Shown one piece after another: positions 23,382 to 34,124 of a stretch of 64,000 bases of DNA. The translations under genes and the position numbers were made by a program. The notes beneath the pieces were generated by a model, which had not been told where the DNA came from, ran no database searches, and saw only the letters and a program-made list of their open reading frames with translations. Every line of letters starts with the position of its first letter. Positions within the stretch are counted from its first letter, which is position 1. Source of the DNA: Epiperipatus broadwayi (lineage: Eukaryota > Onychophora > Udeonychophora > Euonychophora > Peripatidae); NCBI GenBank assembly GCA_028023455.1, contig JAQFVV010000285.1, positions 1,160,322 through 1,224,321 of the forward strand. The letters are read 5' to 3'.

Positions 23382-23489
23382 GGTGGACAATGGAAAAGGA
23401 AGGTAAAGTGGTTAACAGGGTTTTCTGGGCATAGCTGCTGAGAGATTCCTGACTCCGTTTAAGGAGAAGTCACAGTATATCACATCACA
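23382..23489 (+). other. 3' UTR and tail of the CR1/L2 LINE
   Basis: About 108 bp conserved in the two truncated copies at 47.1-47.6 kb: AAGTGG.TAACAGG, TCTGGGCATAG, a stem-loop CTCC-GTTTAA-GGAG, then CACAGTATATCACATCAC. The hairpin and short tandem tail are the usual RT recognition features of this LINE class. Confidence 0.7.
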
Positions 23490-25057
23490 AGCACTTCGTG
23501 TTCAGTTATGTATTAATTTTATTATTTTATGAAATTTCATTTATATACTGATAAAATTGCTTAATATTATTTGAACTCCATAACATCATTACTACAATAT
23601 ATCACGTGAATAACATGATAGCACAGGATTTCTCTTGGTTCATATATAAATGAAAATAAGATCTATAGAAATGGTTAAAACCAATGATCAAAATGTCTTT
23701 TCATATTATAAGTGTTATTTAAAATTATAGCAACTTTATTATCAGCAATAATATTATAACTTATGATTATAGCATACATTCAGTTAACTTTTGATTCAAT
23801 TCTCTATAATGAGACAAAGATGAGATTTGCATGCAAAATACATTAATAGAAGTCATAATATTTAAAATATAGCCAGGTGGATGTAACTTCTATTTGCCTG
23901 TCAGTAAATGCATAAATATATAAATCCATAAAGTATCAATATGCCAATCATCATTTATTATCATTTTCAGCAATTGTTGATCCACTGCAGAATAAGTTTT
24001 TCAAGTTTAATCCAGTTTTTTCAATTTCTAGCTTCTCTTCTCCACATCACAGCAGCATATTTCCTGAATTTCATCCTTGCATCTAATATGTAATCTTTTC
24101 TAGGTCTTCTACAGTCTCTTGAGATCCAATTAAAGATTTTAACTGATCATGTATTGCATTCTCTAGAAATGGTGCATCCCTGCTATATGTGAGTCTCTTA
24201 ATTCTTTCAAAGATGACAGTAATACCCATTTGTTTTCACATGCATGTATGTTATCTCTGATCCATTCTTGTTATTTTTAAAATACATTTCGCCATACATT
24301 GTGAGTGATCTGAAGTTATTATATTGTACTTCTGTTTCCTCAAGTCTCAGATATATAAAAGCTATCAAAACACCTTTTAATAAAAACTTTCATCTTCAAA
24401 CACATAGACATTCCACCAAAAGTACTCTATCCAAATTTAATTATATGATTAATTTCATCCACTATGTTGATATTTATAATAATAATTTGACTAAGGTATT
24501 TGAAGTTTTAACTTCTAATTCATCATTATCAATCTTTATTTTCTTCTTTTGAGAAAATGAATTGAACACCTCTTTAATATTTTTAGCGTTTATCTTTAGT
24601 ACTAACTACTTTTTTATTTGCATCTTGCAAATCAGTTACATTATCTGAAAATCTATATGCCGTAAACAATCATTTATTTTTAATACCTACAAAATACTTG
24701 TTTTATAATTGCTGTAATAAGTTTTGGAGATACGAGACTCACTGTGGCATACCTTTTTCAGTATTAATTCTTTTAGTATAAACTACGTAATTTAACCATG
24801 AGTGTTTAACTTTGATACATATTTCTCAAAATATGACAATATTGTGGATCTATATTTTGATGATCTAGTACTTTAATCATTGAAGAAATGCTTATAGGAT
24901 AAAAATCAAATGTCTTTACAATTCACAAATTCAAAACATAATGTCAGCTTATATTTATTGATCCTTTCTATAACTTCTTTCAAGGCTTAGATATAATCAA
25001 TTGTTCTAAAACTAATTTACATCCTGCTTGTTTTCTTTGGTTGGTTAAAATTTAAAT

Positions 25058-25475
25058 TCACTGTAAATATATTATAATTATCTTGGTAAAACATTTATAT
25101 AAAACTGCCACTAGACTGATAGATTCTGCAATTTGTAATATGTCTTCTTTATCACCTTTTTTAAATTTCAAAGTTATTACTGCATTCTTCCAATTGTCTG
25201 GTACATTTTTATCATTTAGACATTTGGTATAAAGTGTTACTAAGATAAGTTCTCTTTCTTCACCTGCTTTGCATAATAATTTCATTGCTATCAGGAGTTT
25301 TTCCTTCTTTCATAGATTTAATTGAATTTCTCACTTCATTTAAAATAGTAGTTAATTCAGAAGATGTAGCATAGTAATTGTAAGGTATTCTTTGATTTTT
25401 GTTATTTATTCCTATGTAATTCTTCATACAACTCTTTTACATGTTTTATATATAATTTCATCTTTTTATCACAAA
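25058..25475 (-). pseudogene. RTE reverse transcriptase, N-terminal fragment
   Basis: Minus-strand text LYTKCLNDKNVPDNWKNAVITLKFKKGDKEDI followed by a relic of the NYR.ISL block is the opening of an RTE-type RT. The preceding sequence (25300-25475) holds the EVRNSIKSMKEGK-like stretch that also opens the copy at 11.85 kb. Stops break the frame downstream. Confidence 0.75.
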
Positions 25476-25489
25476 TAGGTTTTCTAATA

Positions 25490-25562
25490 GTCAAAATAAG
25501 AGTCATAGATCATTTCATAGATCACATGACACTATCTCTTAAGCTTGTAAGTTATAAACAGT
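25490..25562 (-). mobile_element. 73-bp insertion in RTE copy 2, ends like palindrome E
   Basis: Flanked by 14-bp direct repeats TAGGTTTTCTAATA at 25476-25489 and 25563-25576, the form of a target-site duplication. The insert contains AATAAGAGTCATAGATCA, ATAGATCACATGACA and CTCTTAAGCTTGTAA. The reverse complement of these blocks follows the palindrome at 32851-32956 (32963-33010), so both are ends of one short repeat family. Confidence 0.6.
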
Positions 25563-26066
25563 TAGGTTTTCTAATAATTTCAAAATGTTGTTTAGCACAT
25601 TTGAGACCTTTATTGTCTTCAATAGCTTTCCTTTCTAATTTCCAAGTTATATCTTCTTATAATGTGTTAATGCTTTTTATACCATTTTACAAAATTCTAA
25701 AAATTTAATTCTTCTTAATTTATTATTTTTATATCCCTTCTTTTTTTTATACACTGTCTTGCTTCAATAGAAAATACACTGGTAAATTGTTGCCTTTTAT
25801 GTATCTGCTATCATTGCTGCAGTTATTAATACTATGTGTTATTTTTCTATTCATTTCATTCAAATCTGTACCATCTTCAAAATCCATTAATATTTTAAAA
25901 CGATTTGCAAGTTCTAATTTAATTCATTGTAATGTTTCTAAAGATTAGAATATCAAGTGTGAATACTGTTTCTATTAGTAATCTTTGCCTCCATAGTTTG
26001 CATTACCATGTATATTACATCTCATTAATAGATGATCATTTCCTGTGTTGAAATTTATTAAAAACA

Positions 26067-26345
26067 TTACAGTCTTGAAATACATATTTTCCTGTTATTC
26101 AAAATATAATCTATTTCTGCTATACCTTTAATTGAATGCTTCCATGTCCATTTTTTTTGGCATTTTTTCAAAAAAATAATTCCTAATGCACAATTTCTTT
26201 TTGCAACCTTTACTAGTCTGTGTCCTCTTTTATTTCTATCACCATAACCAAAGTCATCCACAGCATTTTCATCTTTCGATGATTTACCAATCCTATCGTT
26301 TAAAGTCCACCATGACAATTTTAAAATATTGTTTAGACTTATCAA
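26067..26345 (-). pseudogene. RTE endonuclease fragment
   Basis: The open frame reads LSWWTLNDRIGKSSKD..., FGYGDRNKRGHRLVKVAKRN, KKWTWKHSIKGIAEIDYIL. The GDRNKRG, the TW.HP/S..G..EIDYIL block and their spacing are the late part of the APE-type endonuclease of RTE/BovB elements. The N-terminal catalytic Glu block lies upstream in decayed sequence (about 26350-26640). Not functional alone. Confidence 0.8.
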
Positions 26346-26640
26346 AATACTTTTTGTTCACCCATATGAAGTTCCTCTATTTCTTCATAGAATGGTAGCT
26401 TGTGTTGAATTATGTGCATTTGGTATCTTTTATTAAGTTGAATACCCAGTCTTGTAATTCTGTTTGATACACTATCAATATCCATAATATTGCTTTTTCT
26501 ACTTTTTGTTTATAATAAATCTAACTTTATTTGTGCTTTTAGTATTGAGTCTTTATAATGAAATACATGAGTATTTTTAAATCAATTATCTTTTCACATT
26601 TTCTTCTATTTCTATAAAGTCCAACCTTGTCCAATTTGAT

Positions 26641-27590
26641 ATTAACTAGCACTTTTTTCAATTCATGCAGTCTTCTTGTTTTTGAAAAGGATCTGCAGTG
26701 AAAAGAATCTGCAGTTGAGTAAATGTCTTAATAAAAAGTCATCATCAAATAACCACCTGGATTTACAATCAGGAGATTCTTAACAATCTCTATTTTAGTC
26801 ACAAACTGCTGCCCTGGATAGTGATTTTATAGCCACTTTAGAATAAGGGTCATAATTGTAATTTGCCTGACCTGATTTTAAATATGTAAAAAGGTTTATT
26901 TACTCATATATTCATTCTGTCCTCAAGAAAACTCAACTGTTATTTCAGTTAAAAACTATTAGGCATTTGAGAAGAAATATCATAGTGTTTCTTAATCTTC
27001 AATTCATATGTAAACGGCCAATAAATTCACCACATTGGCTTATACATATTGATGTACTGCCTTTATTAATTAACATACTATATAAATAATCATATAGTAA
27101 TATTATATGGAATAGCAAGAATGTATGCTGTAGTAATTAAGAAATGGGCTATGCTTTTTTCCTTTAAGGTCTCAAAGAGGATTTAAGAGCCTCCTTTTAG
27201 TTAACAGCAAACTGGTTTATGTTTGCTATAGTGCAGCCATCTAAACTGTCAGATTCTGAAACATTATGTTACTATACATTAATAAATAGCAATCTAATCA
27301 TCATATGCACGAATTCCACTACAATGGATGAAATATTAAAATATAAATAAATGAAGGGCATGAATATAGTTATATTCAACATAAAAAATGCACATATGTG
27401 AGCATGCATGTAATATATCAATAAAATAAATTGTAATTTCATACCAACATTTTTATACTTGAGACAAAAGAATATATGCATTATAAAACCATTACCTCAG
27501 ACTGTAATGATTTTAATATCTTCATACCTGTTAGTAATATTCATTATATATAAAATATTTGAGATACTCACTAATCTCAAACTCATCTTC
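26641..27590. other. AT-rich DNA, nothing recognised
   Basis: No gene or shared repeat was noticed. The open frame at 27272-27481 (minus) is hydrophobic and without motif. Confidence 0.35.
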
Positions 27591-27599
27591 TCTATAAAG

Positions 27600-28240
27600 T
27601 TATAGCAAGCATAATGTGCCAAGCTTCTTTAAGTTTACATTAAGCATCATTTCTTCCAGAGCAGACAATACTGGAAGATGGTGGTTCAAAGCTGTGACAA
27701 GGTTTTGATTTGTGTTCAAGGAAAATAGATTTAATATCCATATTAGTCTTAGCTCAATTGGGTTGGTATCTGTGATGTGCATTTTTTGCAGAGAGATTGG
27801 CCTGAGATTCTCCATAATAAATTGTATTGCACTATGTGCTGTTGTATATACTTTTATACACAACTTGAAAAACCTGCTCTGGGGGGCAGCTTATCTTTTG
27901 TATTGTTAATTAGGTGATTAGGGTGTAACGGCCAATTCTGTATGTTTTATCACAGAGTTTGTTTATACTGTAGACAGCCCCAGTATGTATGGAAGTGATA
28001 TCCAAGGTTTTTCATCAGTTAGAGTAGATTTGTTTCTAATTTCATTATAGAATGTTTTAATGATGTAAATGAGAGCTTAATCTTTGTATCCAATGTTAAG
28101 TAAATCATTGATGTATGTTTTAACATTAGTTTTTCAAACATATTCAAATTTACAAAGATTATAAGTTATGTGTAAAGGTGCTTTGAGGCCTGCACATTTA
28201 TGAGCATTAGATATTAATGATTCATGGCATATAACCCCTT
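27600..28240 (-). pseudogene. Penelope-like element: RT end and GIY-YIG endonuclease
   Basis: Read on the minus strand in several frames: a Leu/Ile-rich RT thumb-like stretch (28240-28020), a linker ending in KPWISLPYI (28000-27970), then TIYYGESQANLSAK..HHRY (27840-27760), which resembles the core of a GIY-YIG nuclease (xIYIGET...R...H), then KSIFLEHKSKPCHSF and IVCSGRNDA.CKLKEAWHI (27730-27615). The last part aligns block by block with the fragment at 15780-16016 (SVFLEHAKQSGHNF ... RKIKEAFYI). Stops in each frame show it is dead. Confidence 0.6.
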
Positions 28241-28539
28241 AATATCACAAATTTTTTTGGGTACCTATACCTATGAATATGATTACTAGCTATCAAATGC
28301 TTACTCAGCATATTATTTTGTTGAAGTATTAAACAAGCTTTTCTTTATATACATATTATATGTATTTATTTTTTGAAAACACTTTTAAATACATAATATG
28401 CCAATAAACAATATATCTATGTTTCTGTACAAATTTTAAGGGAATCATATTAAAATTATGTACAAAATTTACTGGGAACTTATGCATTAATAGATAAAGA
28501 TATTAATGTAGCATCTTGTCTTTTAAAGTCATTAATCTT

Positions 28540-28625
28540 GTGTTAAGATTTGTAGAGGTCCCTGCTATCATATCTATGCACATAGTCTTAAGATTATGGC
28601 CTTAATATATATTACTTATGTAATG
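28540..28625 (+). repeat. family C repeat, decayed half
   Basis: TTAAGATTTGTAGAGGTCCCTGC, then GCACATAGTCTTAAGATTATGGCCTTAATATATATTACTTATGTAATG, matches in order the right half of the family C palindrome at 49576-49675 (TTAAAACCTGTAGAGGTCCC ... CCTTAGTAAATATTACTTACATAATG). Confidence 0.5.
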
Positions 28626-28804
28626 AATATGGGCTTAACAAATTATTAATTACATCTAATTTAATTTAAATTTTAAAAAGCATGTTTTCATAAATATTAA
28701 TTATTTTTTAATTAGTTATTTCAATGTTCTAGTATTTATATCCCAGTTGTTGACTGCAAATTTTTTACTTAGGTATTGAATTGTTTGAATTATGTTTATT
28801 ACAT

Positions 28805-29140
28805 TTAATAATCCTGATTCCCTTTGCAGAAATTCCTTAGTCTATTTGTGAAGTTTCTGAGGAGGGTGGGAGTCCATGATATTTTGTTCCTAATACATTT
28901 TAAAACTTTCCTATAAAGTTGGTTCCCATGTTCAGGTAGGATAAAATCTTGTATATTTCGACCTATAGTTGCAATAGTATTCATGTCAAACATTTTAGTT
29001 GTAGACATTTTATAAAACTGCAGATTTCCTTTCTTATCAAATTTTAGAATAAGCAGATGATAAAATTTTTCAGATATGCTTTTTTTTCTTTTTAAAATTA
29101 TTTTTTTAAAAGTAACACCAATTAGTTTCTGAAGGACCAC
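28805..29140 (-). pseudogene. unrecognised ORF remnant upstream of PLE relic
   Basis: A 111-codon open frame without low-complexity content, e.g. KMFDMNTIATIGRNIQDFIL and RKVLKCIRNKISW. It lies upstream, on the same strand, of the PLE endonuclease relic at 27.6-28.2 kb and could be an N-terminal piece of that element, or an unrelated relic. I do not recognise the family, and no metal-binding or catalytic motif is visible. Confidence 0.3.
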
Positions 29141-29330
29141 TAATATATAATGCTATTACAAATTCAAAATTTAGTAATACAAATTAAATTTTATACTCAT
29201 AAGTGTTCTATAAACTATTTTGAAAAATTATATTCCAATGATAAAAGAAAAAAACAAAATGATTGGGTTGTCAATATAAAATAAAATTATATCAGTTATT
29301 AATTGTCTCATTCATAATATTTAGTAAATA

Positions 29331-29566
29331 AAACAAGGCAAAACTCTCCATACAGTAGTGCCACCGTGTGCCAACCAGAGTAATAAATGGATGCCAGAAG
29401 CCTGCGCATAAAATCCTATCTAGTGCCTACTCATCCAATATCTTGCACAGCCTTCTGGCATGCATTGATTACTCTGGTTGGCACATGGTGGCACTACTGT
29501 GTGGAGAGTTTTGCCTTGTTTAATAACAATTGTGTATAAGAGGTGGTGATCATGTGATATTTAGTA
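29331..29566. repeat. family B palindrome (MITE-like), copy 1
   Basis: Arms of about 75 bp (29331-29406 and 29446-29521) pair: AAACAAGGCAAAACTCTCCA outside, AGTAGTGCCACCGTGTGCCA, ACCAGAGTAAT. A 40-bp spacer holds CCTATCTAGTGCCTACTCATCC. Beyond the right arm TAATAACAATTGTG ... GGTGATCATGTGATATTTAG continues the family consensus to 29566. Non-coding. Confidence 0.8.
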
Positions 29567-30169
29567 AATACATTTGATTAATTAATCTATATTACCAAAA
29601 GTCTTTTTTTTTTTAAACAAAAAAAAAACAAAAAACAAGTCTTAAAACTTTTTTAATTAACAAAAATGAATCACAATTTTTTTTAAATTAATCTTTAATA
29701 TTTAGAAACAATAAATATATTTTGAAACTTAACATTATAAAAAATATATATAAAAGGTAGATTTTTTTAAAAAAAAAAAATCATAAACTAAATTTAAAAA
29801 GAGGTTTCATGTTTAATTTTTATTTTAATAATTACAAAAGTTAAATCAAATACATTTAATATTTGTGACATAATTTGGCTAAAACGTTTCTAACGTCGCA
29901 AAAGAAAAGGTTTTTTTTAAATATATTTAAGTTTATTATTATTATTAAGTGTTACTGAACATGTTTTCCATGTAGAACATCAGATTCATAGCAATCAAGA
30001 ATTTGTCTAGATATGTTGTGATATTTATTAATGGAAAGCCAATTATTCAAATTAGATATTTAAATATTTTGAATATTCCACTTACTTGAAAGTTGGATAC
30101 CATTTTTTTTGTAATGACTGATTGCTGTTAGCAATAAACCACATATCTTTCATTTTTCTGTCATCATGG

Positions 30170-30453
30170 ACTTGAACTTAGACTTTCAAACTCTCTACAG
30201 CTATTCAATCTATATTATACAACTGATACACATGACCTCATACGTGTGAAAAAGATAAATGATCTCAATAATTGTATTTCATGCTGAATCAGAGCACTAA
30301 TTAATTGGTCCAGATCATCATCTCCAACACATATATACAGTCACTGCCATTAAAGTTTGAAGATTTGCCATCTTAATATAAACTGAGCAGTGGTTGTATA
30401 TATGTTTTGGAAATGATGATCTGGACCAACTGATGAGTGCTGGCTCAGCACAG

Positions 30454-30484
<31 letters not shown>

Positions 30485-30585
30485 GATCATTTATCTTTTT
30501 CACATGGATATGGTCTTGTGTATCAGTTGTATAAGATGGGTTTGATAGCTATGGGGAGTTTGAAAGTCTGAGTTCAAATTCTTTA
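30170..30585. repeat. family A palindromic copy
   Basis: Left arm 30170-30337 and right arm 30393-30580 are imperfect reverse complements of about 170 bp (landmarks: ACTTTCAAACTC / GAGTTTGAAAGT, TACAACTGATACACA / TGTGTATCAGTTGTA, TTGGTCCAGATCATCATC / GATGATCTGGACCAA). A TA microsatellite interrupts the right arm at 30456-30480. The centre holds ATTAAAGTTTGAAGATTTGCC, the equivalent of the module that precedes the arm in the 4.45-5.74 kb array. The open frame 30318-30503 (minus) is non-coding. Confidence 0.75.
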
Positions 30586-30682
30586 TAATTATATTATGTT
30601 AAGTATATACATGTATTTAAATATATATATATATATATATAATGTTCAAGGTGAAATGGGTTTGTAAGTAAGCATTTAAAGT

Positions 30683-30795
30683 CAGTATCAATAACAATCA
30701 ACAATTTTAAACTGGTTGCCTTGCCAACAGTCTGAAATTGTTGATTGTTGTTTATATTGGAATTGTCTAAGTGGTGTCTGGCTTTTAATTATATA
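30683..30795. repeat. family D-like palindrome
   Basis: Arms ATAACAATCAACAATTT and AAATTGTTGATTGTTGTTTAT are reverse complements around GGTTGCCTTGCCAACAG. The order GTTGCCTTG..., TTGTTGATTGTT, GGAATTGTCTAAGTGGTG resembles 13265-13325 and the arms at 5.9-6.1 kb. Confidence 0.5.
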
Positions 30796-31039
30796 TATAT
30801 ATATATATATATTATCAGTTTCAACCAATATCAATCCATTGCATTTTTTGAGTTCCAGATCATGTTAGATGGATCAACATGTTTAGACCAGTACAATATT
30901 ATATGGTAATTTTTCTAATGTAAAAATATAACAGATATTTACAGATATTAACAAATTTTAACATATATAAATACAAATTTATTACTACAATTTATTATAA
31001 TAATTAAATAATAATAAAAGTTATTCATTAATAAAAATT

Positions 31040-31265
31040 AAATAAAATTATCTTTAATACATTTTCTGTATTTTGTTATTAGTTTTAATAGTTATAGATT
31101 ACTATGAGTTTTTCATTCTATATAGTAAATTATACCTTAGAATGTTATTATAAAGTATTGAAGATGGTGGACAAGATTTACCCTGGTGTATAGCTTTTAG
31201 TTTGTTTTAATTTATAATAACATGGTATTATACAATGAATTACAATTATATTATATTGGAGTTAA
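31040..31265 (+). repeat. dispersed direct repeat F, copy 1
   Basis: About 225 bp matching 34610-34835: GTTATAGATTA, TTAGAATG, TTATAAA.TATTGAAGATGGTGGA, AAGATTTA and TTTGTTTTAATTTATAATAA in the same order. No ORF. Nature unknown. Confidence 0.6.
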
Positions 31266-31369
31266 TACAATAAAATTTATTATTGTAGTTGGCAACATAA
31301 TGTATGAAATTCAACTTAATTAGAGTGCTTTTGCTAAAAGTATATTAATATTAAAGGAAAGTATGTCTT

Positions 31370-31816
31370 TGTGTTGAAAAGGAAAGTATTTAATAAATGT
31401 CTTTTACAAGTTCTTACTTGTGGATCTAAAGCTTGGACACTTAAAAGAAAAGCAGTGTGGAGACTTAAGACCATTTAATAAAATATGAAGAGATGTATGT
31501 TAAGAGTAACAAGAAGAGATCAAAAAGAAAATACATGGATAAGTGCATAGCAAATGTTAGTGACATCATTAAAAGAATTAAGAGACTAAAGTGAAGTTGT
31601 GCTGGGCATATTAATAGAAGATAGATGGAGAGATAAATTTTTAAACTGATTGTAAATGACTTAGAAAGAGACCATATGTGAGATAAATGGATGAAATAAG
31701 CCAAGTGTATCAGAGTGTTGTGGAAAATAGAGGTCAGAAGACAAAAAAGATAGATTGAGTTTGGAGAGACCTTTATTCTGCAGTAGACCAGTAATAGTGG
31801 AAAGCAATGATGATGA
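31370..31816 (+). pseudogene. RTE/BovB-type LINE, 3' fragment
   Basis: Severely 5'-truncated third copy. Translating across frames gives LTCGSKAWTLKRKAVWRLKT, NEEMYVKSNKKRSKR-like, and a terminal region matching GVMWRRE and LQWVDNA of the copy at 12.9-13.2 kb. It ends with AGCAATGATGATGA, the start of a GAT tail. Frames are broken. Confidence 0.7.
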
Positions 31817-32850
31817 AATATATACATGTTGATGCTGCTTATGTTATTTACTTACTTTCTCTATAGATTTTTTCTACTGTTTAAGTAATATTATTTGATG
31901 AAAAAAGTCAATCAATTTCTTGCTAGACATATCTTTCTGTCAATATGATGAGATTTGATGAATAGAAACATGTCTTTTAAGATTTTAGTTAATTGTTTTT
32001 CATTAAATGTAGCTATTTCAAACTTCATAATATTTCTAAAGACTGTTCAGGTAAATAATGTTAGCATTACTAATATTTATTTGGTATAATATTTTAGAGA
32101 CAATGACTCTCAAAGAACATACTATATTAAATTTAATTAAATATCTCACAATTTTATAATCTCACTGATAGACTGAAGAAAATGAATTGATTTTCAAATG
32201 TGGCAATTCCTTTATGTAAAGAAAACAAATTTAGAGCATAACAATTATGAGATACATTATGTGAATTTATAAAAAAAAATTTGCATTATTTAAATCAATC
32301 ATAGTAGCCTTAGAAAGCTCCATGCTATCTTCACATAGACTTTGATGTTTTGGTGTTACAATAGCAATGCACCATAATCACTACCTTCTGCACATTATTT
32401 TAAGTCTACCTCTAACGTTATCCCATAGGTTGTGATGATTTTAAGTTTCCCATTTCTCTGCAGCAATAACATATTAGTTGAAATAAGTTTGAAAATGTTA
32501 AAATTATATATGCCTTTTACATGATTGGTAGTATCCTACTAAAATGACAAACATTTGATAAAAGTGGTCTAGAAGTCAATAAAAGTAAAAATGTCTGATT
32601 GATAGAGTGTTTTATCCTGGGTGGAAATAACTATATTTAAAGAAAAAATGTAATTTTCAGTAATTTGTTTACCAATTAAAGGTTTTCATGTTTAATGAAA
32701 AAGACTTAATTTCTAAACTAAAAACTACATCATTAATAGAAAATTGTTCTTGAAAACATTTATTTTTAAAAATATGTTTGTAACTATATGGCAAAATCAG
32801 CTTTCTATTTGATAAACATAGAATTGTCTTTGTCAAATGGTAAGGTAATT

Positions 32851-33012
32851 AATCAATGAGGATTGCCAATTCCTCAACAAGCTTTTGTGATAAACACTTA
32901 GCCAGAGCCAGCATTTATCACAAAGCTTGTTGAGGAATTGGCAATCCTCATTGATTATATTTTACAAGCTTAAGAGAATTGGGTCATGTGATCTATGACT
33001 CTTATTTTGGTA
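32851..33012. repeat. palindrome E (MITE-like)
   Basis: Arms of 43 bp at 32851-32894 and 32914-32956 are almost perfect reverse complements (AATCAATGAGGATTGCCAAT / ATTGGCAATCCTCATTGATT), loop about 20 bp. To the right, ACAAGCTTAAGAGA and TCATGTGATCTATGACTCTTATTTTGG repeat the 25490-25562 insertion in the opposite orientation. Confidence 0.75.
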
Positions 33013-33543
33013 AAGTAATTACTTTTTAAAATTTTAATAATAAAAAATAATATTTGTTTTAATTTGTTTTTCTGTGTTGATAAAATCACCCTAAATTTAT
33101 CTTAGCTTTAATAACATAGAATTAAAATATCAAATATTTTGTTCTACTAGGATTTTTAATATGAAAATTTTCTCGATGATTATCTAAAATTTCATTCTAG
33201 TAACTTTTTGAATAGATAAATTTATCCAATGGTGCCAAACTCCATTGTTGTAGATAAGGAATATGTTTAAAAAATTATTTTTATATTTTTAATACATCAA
33301 GTATTAAGTTTTAAAATATATATCATTTGAAGACTTACATTTGTAATAAATAGTGTTAAGATTGTTAATATATTATATAGAAAAAACATTTAGATGTAAA
33401 CATAAAATGTTCACATATGAAAAAATATTTAGTTTTATATTTGCTAAATCATATTTAAACTAGACAGAAAGAGATTTCAGCTAGATAGACTAAATCATAT
33501 TCACAAAAGATGATCTGTAAGCATCCATTTTAATAACCTTTTA

Positions 33544-33710
33544 AACATTACATGATCACCATTTCCTATGCTAGCACATAACTGTTATTAAAACAGGCAA
33601 AACTCTTCATACAGTAGTGCCACTCAGTGCCAACTACTATTATATGGAGAGTTTTGCCTGTTTTAATAACAGTTATGTGCTAGCATAAGAAATGGTGATC
33701 ATGTGATGTT
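33544..33710. repeat. family B palindrome, copy 2, near-perfect hairpin
   Basis: Almost the whole 167 bp folds on itself: ends AACATTACATGATCACCATTTC / GAAATGGTGATCATGTGATGTT, then ATGCTAGCACATAACTGTTATTAAAACAGGCAAAACTC and its complement. The inner part (AGTAGTGCCACTCAGTGCCAAC) is present only on the left, so an internal deletion removed part of the right arm. It defines the full outer ends of family B. Confidence 0.85.
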
Positions 33711-33779
33711 TAGTGGTTAACACCAATCCTGCCTAATAGGATAGTAATGATTATGGTTGTTAAAGAACCAAAGACACCA

Positions 33780-34124
33780 AAATGTATGGGTACTGAACTG
33801 AGTTCAGATTCATATGACTATAAGCTATTGAGCTTAGATTGAAAATATTATTGTATTTTCAATTTTATTCTGATAGTTTTGTAGTTAAGTAGAGATAAAA
33901 GTTGGCTGCTGGAGGGTTGCATTAGATCCCAAGATCTAGGTGCAGTGCTCTCAGATCCATGGCTCCTCATTGACAAAGGCCAAAAGTCAGAAACTAGTCT
34001 TGGGATACTGGATGAGTAGGCACTAGATGGGGATTTTATGCATAAGCCTTCTGGCATCTATTGATTACTCTTGTTTGCACTAAGTGGCACTACTGTATGG
34101 AGCGCTTTACCTGTTTTAATAACC
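33780..34124. repeat. family B, one arm plus longer internal sequence
   Basis: The right part (34041-34124) is a family B arm (GCCTTCTGGCATCTATTGATTACTC ... GTGGCACTACTGTATGGAG ... CTGTTTTAATAACC). It is preceded by GGATGAGTAGGCACTAGATGGGGATTTTATGC, the reverse complement of the spacer in copy 1, and then by about 200 bp of less AT-rich sequence not seen in the short copies (33850-34010). This may be the centre of a longer parental element. The open frame 33848-34057 (minus) has no family resemblance that I recognise. Confidence 0.55.

Larger units (their letters stand above)
18884..23489 (+). mobile_element. CR1/L2-type LINE, near full length, inactive
   Basis: The most complete LINE in the window, about 4.6 kb: ORF1 (PHD finger, coiled coil, SGNH esterase), then ORF2 (APE endonuclease, RT, C-terminal zinc knuckle), a short 3' UTR with a hairpin CTCC-GTTTAA-GGAG near 23453-23466, and an end rich in ATCAC (23475-23489). 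The PHD plus esterase ORF1 is known from CR1 elements, hence the CR1/L2 call. Multiple frameshifts and stops, and a changed catalytic RT motif, show it is dead. The plus strand is strikingly poor in C. Two 3'-end copies of the same family lie at 47.1-47.6 kb. Confidence 0.85.
23943..26640 (-). mobile_element. RTE/BovB-type LINE, second copy
   Basis: Minus-strand copy of the family at 11.8-13.25 kb, including part of the endonuclease that the first copy lacks. Order in the reading direction: endonuclease (26345-26067), RT start (25285-25058), RT core with a relic of FDFYPISISSMIKVLDHQ (24900-24840), then the C-terminal region ending near 23943 with TGCAGTGGATCAACAA and an ATGATG remnant. It is heavily interrupted by stops, and a 73-bp insertion lies at 25490-25562 between 14-bp direct repeats. 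Confidence 0.8.

Noticed and set aside
23943-26398. Plus-strand frames at 24244-24552, 25526-25708 and 26186-26398
   Set aside because: Antisense to RTE copy 2, which is clearly coding on the minus strand.
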